Positions 6,661 through 9,673 of a stretch of DNA of 9,673 nucleotides are shown here, in pieces. The stretch is from Candidatus Bipolaricaulota bacterium. Its GTDB lineage: Bacteria; Bipolaricaulota; Bipolaricaulia; UBA7950; UBA9294. Position numbers and translations under genes: made by a program. The notes under the pieces were generated by a model, which was not told the DNA's origin, did no database searches, and was given only the letters and a program-made list of their open reading frames with translations. The stretch spans positions 1 through 9,673 of the forward strand of contig JAGGXO010000194.1 in assembly GCA_021163015.1 (NCBI GenBank). The letters are read 5' to 3'. How positions within the stretch are numbered: position 1 is the first letter of the stretch; each line of letters starts with the position of its first letter.

Positions 6661-7319
6661 TGGACATCAAGGTGTTGAAGCCCATTTTGGGGGCTAACGA
6701 CCAACGAGCACAAGAAAACAGATCCTTACTGGAAAAGAACAGGATCGTTGCCGTGAATTTCACTGCGTCTCCTGGAGCGGGGAAGACGAGCCTTCTCCTA
6801 GCGACGATCAAGGCGCTAAGGGATGAATTCAGGATCGGTGTCGTGGAGGGAGATGTCAGCTCAGCGATTGACGCGGAGACCGTCGCCAAAGAGGGAATCC
6901 CTGTTGTTCAGATCAATACCGGCGGAGCATGCCACTTGGATGCGACGATGATCTCCAACGCTCTTGAGAGCCTTCCGACAGAGGATCTTGATGTCTTGCT
7001 CATCGAAAATGTGGGAAACCTCATCTGCCCAGCATCATTTGCCCTGGGAGAACACAGGAATGTCTTGGTGGCCAGTGTTCCAGAAGGGCACGATAAGCCA
7101 CATAAGTACCCGGTAATGTTCTCGAAGTCCGATGCGGTCGTACTGAACAAGATCGACTTGAAGCCGTATATCGACTTTGATCAGGACAAATTCACCGCCG
7201 CTGTGCAAGGATTACGAGAGAAAGCGTTGATCTTTCCTGTCTCCTGCAAGACGGGAGAAGGGATAGATCACTGGGCATCTTGGCTGCGCGATCAGATACG
7301 AGTCGAGCAAAGTAACTAA
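6660..7319 (+). CDS. hypB: Hydrogenase nickel-incorporation GTPase HypB
   Basis: HypB is a dimeric SIMIBI-class GTPase that, with HypA, drives nickel insertion into [NiFe] hydrogenase. The product has 219 residues from ATG 6660 (220 from the adjacent ATG 6657; AGGAG at 6648-6652 gives spacings of 7 and 4). The P-loop is ASPGAGKT at 36-43, followed by EGDVSSAIDAE from 63, GGACHLDA at 88-95, ENVGNLICP ending near 124, and NKID at 163-166. Cys91, His92 and Cys123 correspond to the metal site in the G domain (Cys166, His167, Cys198 in E. coli). The N-terminal high-affinity nickel motif (CxxCGC) and the His-rich stretch of some homologues are both absent, so this is the short form. It is the last gene of the operon and is followed by a hairpin at 7401. 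Confidence 0.97.
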   Translation: MDIKVLKPILGANDQRAQENRSLLEKNRIVAVNFTASPGAGKTSLLLATIKALRDEFRIGVVEGDVSSAIDAETVAKEGIPVVQINTGGACHLDATMISNALESLPTEDLDVLLIENVGNLICPASFALGEHRNVLVASVPEGHDKPHKYPVMFSKSDAVVLNKIDLKPYIDFDQDKFTAAVQGLREKALIFPVSCKTGEGIDHWASWLRDQIRVEQSN

Positions 7320-7400
7320 CCTTACCCTGTCCCGCAACAGCGTTTGCTCCTTGCAGGATTGATGCTCTCTGATCGATGTATGAACCAACGGAAGATGGAC

Positions 7401-7436
7401 AACGCGGGACGTTCATGTTTGTGAACATCCCGCGTT
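7401..7436. terminator. Strong hairpin between convergent genes, candidate bidirectional terminator
   Basis: AACGCGGGA (7401-7409) pairs perfectly with TCCCGCGTT (7428-7436). After one C/A mismatch, GTTCA (7411-7415) pairs with TGAAC (7422-7426), leaving a 6-nt TGTTTG loop. It lies 82 nt after the hypB stop and 36 nt beyond the stop of the convergent gene at 7472. Neither flank has a real T-tract (AGTTCAGC on one side, GTCCATC on the other), so it is not a classical intrinsic terminator. It may be a U-tract-free terminator or an RNA 3'-end stabiliser. The position between convergent genes is the main support. Confidence 0.55.
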
Positions 7437-7471
7437 AGTTCAGCTTGTTAGCACGGCTCTGACACACGTCA

Positions 7472-9673
7472 CTACTTCACGTCGATGGTGTAGCTAATGG
7501 CATCGGTGTTTCCATCGTTATCGGTGATCGTAAGTGTCACTTCGTATGATCCGGGTGTGGGGAAGGTCGTCTCAGCAGTCACTCCGGTGGCATCCGCTTT
7601 CCCATCGCCATCAAAGTCCCATTCGTAGGCCACAACCTCACCATCGAAGTCGAACGAGTCCGATCCATCGAACGTGATACTCTCACCAGCTCTTGGATTA
7701 TCTGGCGTGAAGTAGAAGTCGGCAGTAGGCGGTTGGAAAGTAATCACAATCTCCTTGGGCTTGATGAACCCACCAAGCACAACCGTAGGAGGCGTTCCCG
7801 TAAGCACATCTATCATCACGCTCTCGTCCGTTGTGAACACAAAGCGGTCGGGTAGGGTCACGGAATCGACTGACACTCTGTACTTTCCTGGCATAACATC
7901 GGTGAATGAGAACTTCCCCTGTCCGTTGGTGAATGTATCCCTCTCATTGCCTGTTTCATCTGTAAGGACTATCCGCACCTGTGCCAATCCTCCCTCATCA
8001 TCTTCCTTCAGTCCATTCTTGTCCACATCGTTGAACAGCACACCGTCGATGATCGTCACTGGAGTAAGCGGTATGTTAACGTCTACCGTCTTTCCAGCAT
8101 CAAGCATGACTGTGGGCTCGGAGGCAAGGCGCGCGTTCAGCGGTAACCCACTGACACTGAGAGTGTATGTCCCCGGTTCAAGCGGCGGGAACCTGAACCT
8201 GCCGTCGGCATCGGTGGAGACCTCGCTCCTCTCAGTCTCAATCACCGCTCCTTGTACAGCAGCCTCTCCCTTGTTCATCTTCCCATCACCATTCACATCT
8301 ATGAAGACATGTCCAGTGATGCGGCCTTTGGTGATCAGGAAGGGAAGCGGCAGATCGAACTGCCAACTGAAAGTCGTTGTCCAACTGAACGTTGGTGGCG
8401 TTGCGTCAGCACGATCCCAGCCGATTCTCGCGCTCATATCGAGATCTAGGTTATCAAGCAGCTCTGCGCTGATACTTGCGCTGATGTCGAAATCATCTTC
8501 ATCGTTTCCCACGCTGATCGACGCCGAATGAAGCGAGCTGTTGGCTCGAAAGCGCAGGTTGACCGTCGTTCCACCCGAAAGGATATCTCCGTTATTGAGG
8601 TCCAAGTTTCTTATGTGAGTCAGCTTCAGAAAGAGATCGATATCTTCAATCGAGACGCCGATCCCCTCACTGAATGTGAGTGTGCGATAGGAGATGTCCG
8701 TGATGTTGTCAATCTGATCGTTTAGCTTCCCGGAAAACGAATATGGGAACGATCCACTCGAGTCGCCTAATTCAACAGACATCATGCGCCGCACATCGTT
8801 CTGTGCTGTAAGGTCGGGGTCTCGTGCCCAGGTGAATTCCACTGTTGAGTTTATCGTTGGGCCATCCTCAAGCGGCGAGGCTGATATGTTGAGCCCCAGT
8901 TCGTCCTCGATTGTCGTCGAGACGGATGGATCCTGACTGAGGTTGTCCCAGTTGTGGCTTATCGATACGGAAAGCGAGAAATCATTCTGTCGCAGACGCT
9001 GCGAGAGGGAGAGCCCGGCCGAGTCGCGTCGCGAACCGGGAAAGTACGATCCTACGGAGAACACTTGCCCGCTTAGATAGTACGGCGTGGTGTTGATCTT
9101 CGTGTTGAAGAAGAAGGCACGACTGGAGAGAGTATCTTTCAGCCCGAGTGCACCTTCCATGCGCATTGTCCAATCGTCGAGCGGCTGCGCGCTTGCTGTC
9201 AGGCTCCACACTGTCTGCTGCGAGGTTGAGCTTCGCTTCTCCATGTGAGCTATCCCCAGGCGCGCAACGGATGGCCCTACAGCAAGCCCGATCCCTCCTC
9301 GTGTTTCATCTCCTGATCCGCCCGCAACAAGTGCCAACCTGTAGTAGTCGGCGTCAATCAACAAGCTACCACCACGTCCGTATACGCTCAGCAAGTCCGT
9401 GATCTTCTGAGATACATCGCCAATCTTGTACGTTGATGGCTTCAAGCGATAGGAGACATAGAACGATCCCAGATCAAGTGGATCAGGGCCAAATATCGAG
9501 GAGAAACGCAAGTAGCTTGAGAAATACCCATCTAGGACGCCACCAGACACGGAGAACGTGAGGCTGCTGTTGAGCTCGCCAGTGAACACATTCTGGCCGA
9601 ACGACAGCCGCAAGCGCGCCGGGAGTTCCTCCATCAGCGTCCCTCCCACCGCCTGCGGAGAAGGAGGGAGGAC
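7472..9673 (-). CDS. Large exported beta-barrel-like protein with two SdrD_B/Cna-B-like domains and C-terminal PKD domain (5' end outside window)
   Basis: The frame is open from the window edge at 9673 to TAG at 7474-7472, giving 733 visible residues. About 449 residues (9673-8327) are beta-rich, with alternating polar/hydrophobic strands and aromatic ends (such as SLSVSISHNW and TTTFSWQFDL), like an outer-membrane barrel. Next come two SdrD_B/Cna-B-like or carboxypeptidase-regulatory-like folds (8326-8063 and 8062-7733). Each opens with a calcium-type acidic loop (DVNGDGKMNKGE, DVDKNGLKEDDE) and has the TDADGRFRF..LEPGTY or TNGQGKFSF..MPGKY signature. A PKD domain (7732-7475) follows, with GSDSFDFDGEV, YEWDFDGDG and GSYEVTLTITDNDG. 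No LPXTG or other anchor ends the protein. An ATG at 9634 has GGAGGG at a spacing of 6, but starting there would leave no signal peptide, so I treat the 5' end as cut off. The likely role is structural or adhesive at the surface; the exact function is unknown. It converges with the hyp operon and need not be related to it. Confidence 0.8.
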   Translation of the reverse strand, partial: VLPPSPQAVGGTLMEELPARLRLSFGQNVFTGELNSSLTFSVSGGVLDGYFSSYLRFSSIFGPDPLDLGSFYVSYRLKPSTYKIGDVSQKITDLLSVYGRGGSLLIDADYYRLALVAGGSGDETRGGIGLAVGPSVARLGIAHMEKRSSTSQQTVWSLTASAQPLDDWTMRMEGALGLKDTLSSRAFFFNTKINTTPYYLSGQVFSVGSYFPGSRRDSAGLSLSQRLRQNDFSLSVSISHNWDNLSQDPSVSTTIEDELGLNISASPLEDGPTINSTVEFTWARDPDLTAQNDVRRMMSVELGDSSGSFPYSFSGKLNDQIDNITDISYRTLTFSEGIGVSIEDIDLFLKLTHIRNLDLNNGDILSGGTTVNLRFRANSSLHSASISVGNDEDDFDISASISAELLDNLDLDMSARIGWDRADATPPTFSWTTTFSWQFDLPLPFLITKGRITGHVFIDVNGDGKMNKGEAAVQGAVIETERSEVSTDADGRFRFPPLEPGTYTLSVSGLPLNARLASEPTVMLDAGKTVDVNIPLTPVTIIDGVLFNDVDKNGLKEDDEGGLAQVRIVLTDETGNERDTFTNGQGKFSFTDVMPGKYRVSVDSVTLPDRFVFTTDESVMIDVLTGTPPTVVLGGFIKPKEIVITFQPPTADFYFTPDNPRAGESITFDGSDSFDFDGEVVAYEWDFDGDGKADATGVTAETTFPTPGSYEVTLTITDNDGNTDAISYTIDVK
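7475..7732 (-). other. PKD domain (C-terminal) of the surface protein
   Basis: 86 residues starting PPTADFYFTPDNPRAGE show the PKD pattern: GESITFDGSDS, then YEWDFDGDG, then GSYEVTLTITDNDG, ending at the stop codon. PKD domains are Ig-like folds common in extracellular proteins, where they mediate protein-protein or glycan contacts. Here one copy forms the very C-terminus. Confidence 0.88.
7733..8326 (-). other. Tandem SdrD_B/Cna-B-like domains of the surface protein
   Basis: There are two consecutive beta-sandwich repeats, 8326-8063 (88 residues) and 8062-7733 (110 residues). Both have the order G(x)V(F/L)(I/N)D, an acidic D-x-D/N-x-N/D-G loop (8299-8264 and 8029-7994), a (T)(D/N)xxG(R/K)F(R/S)F turn and a PG(T/K)Y strand. 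The acidic loops resemble calcium sites. The copies are divergent in sequence, so they are not a recent duplication. Confidence 0.75.

Noticed and set aside
7320..7400. Possible small gene or RNA after hypB
   Set aside because: No start with a ribosome binding site and no stable structure apart from the hairpin at 7401. It looks like a plain 3' untranslated region.
7755..8531. 258-codon open frame on the + strand
   Set aside because: It is opposite the Ig-like domains of the surface protein. The Ser/Thr/Val-rich product is what an antisense of such repeats gives, and it has no ribosome binding site or motif support.

Overview
The window comes from a bacterial chromosome with densely packed genes. 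Its centre is a complete [NiFe]-hydrogenase maturation cassette, hypF-hypC-hypD-hypE-hypA-hypB, on the + strand (about 1645-7319). It is flanked by tilS on the - strand to the left and by a large exported barrel/Ig-like protein on the - strand to the right. The barrel-like protein suggests a diderm (Gram-negative-type) bacterium, and the hyp genes point to an anaerobic or hydrogen-metabolising lifestyle. The combination would fit an uncultured anaerobic lineage such as Bipolaricaulota, but that is only a guess; the sequence alone does not settle the phylum.

Layout. Positions 1-35 (-) hold the first 11 codons of an unidentified gene translationally coupled to tilS. Positions 32-1423 (-) hold tilS, tRNA(Ile) lysidine synthetase. 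Positions 1424-1644 are a divergent intergenic region with a short inverted repeat at the tilS start and no convincing promoter. Then come hypF (1645-3948), hypC (3955-4188), hypD (4229-5320), hypE (5313-6317), hypA (6319-6660) and hypB (6660-7319). Their gaps or overlaps are 6, 40, -8, 1 and -1 nt, so they read as one translationally coupled operon. Positions 7320-7471 are a convergent intergenic region with one strong hairpin (7401-7436) that could end transcription from both sides. Positions 7472-9673 (-) encode the C-terminal 733 residues of a beta-rich, probably outer-membrane protein with two SdrD_B/Cna-B-like domains and a C-terminal PKD domain; its N-terminus lies beyond the window.

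How the genes work together. HypF makes a carbamoyl adenylate from carbamoyl phosphate and passes the carbamoyl group to the C-terminal cysteine of HypE, which dehydrates it to a thiocyanate. HypC and HypD carry the iron that receives the CN and CO ligands. HypA and HypB then insert nickel. Every catalytic motif I could check is present, so the pathway looks functional. No hydrogenase structural subunit or maturation protease lies in the window, so the client enzyme must be encoded elsewhere. I found no mobile element, CRISPR array, tRNA or rRNA, and no clear sign of a novel system. The least ordinary items are the large surface protein, the convergent hairpin, the short HypB and the coupled partial gene at the left edge.
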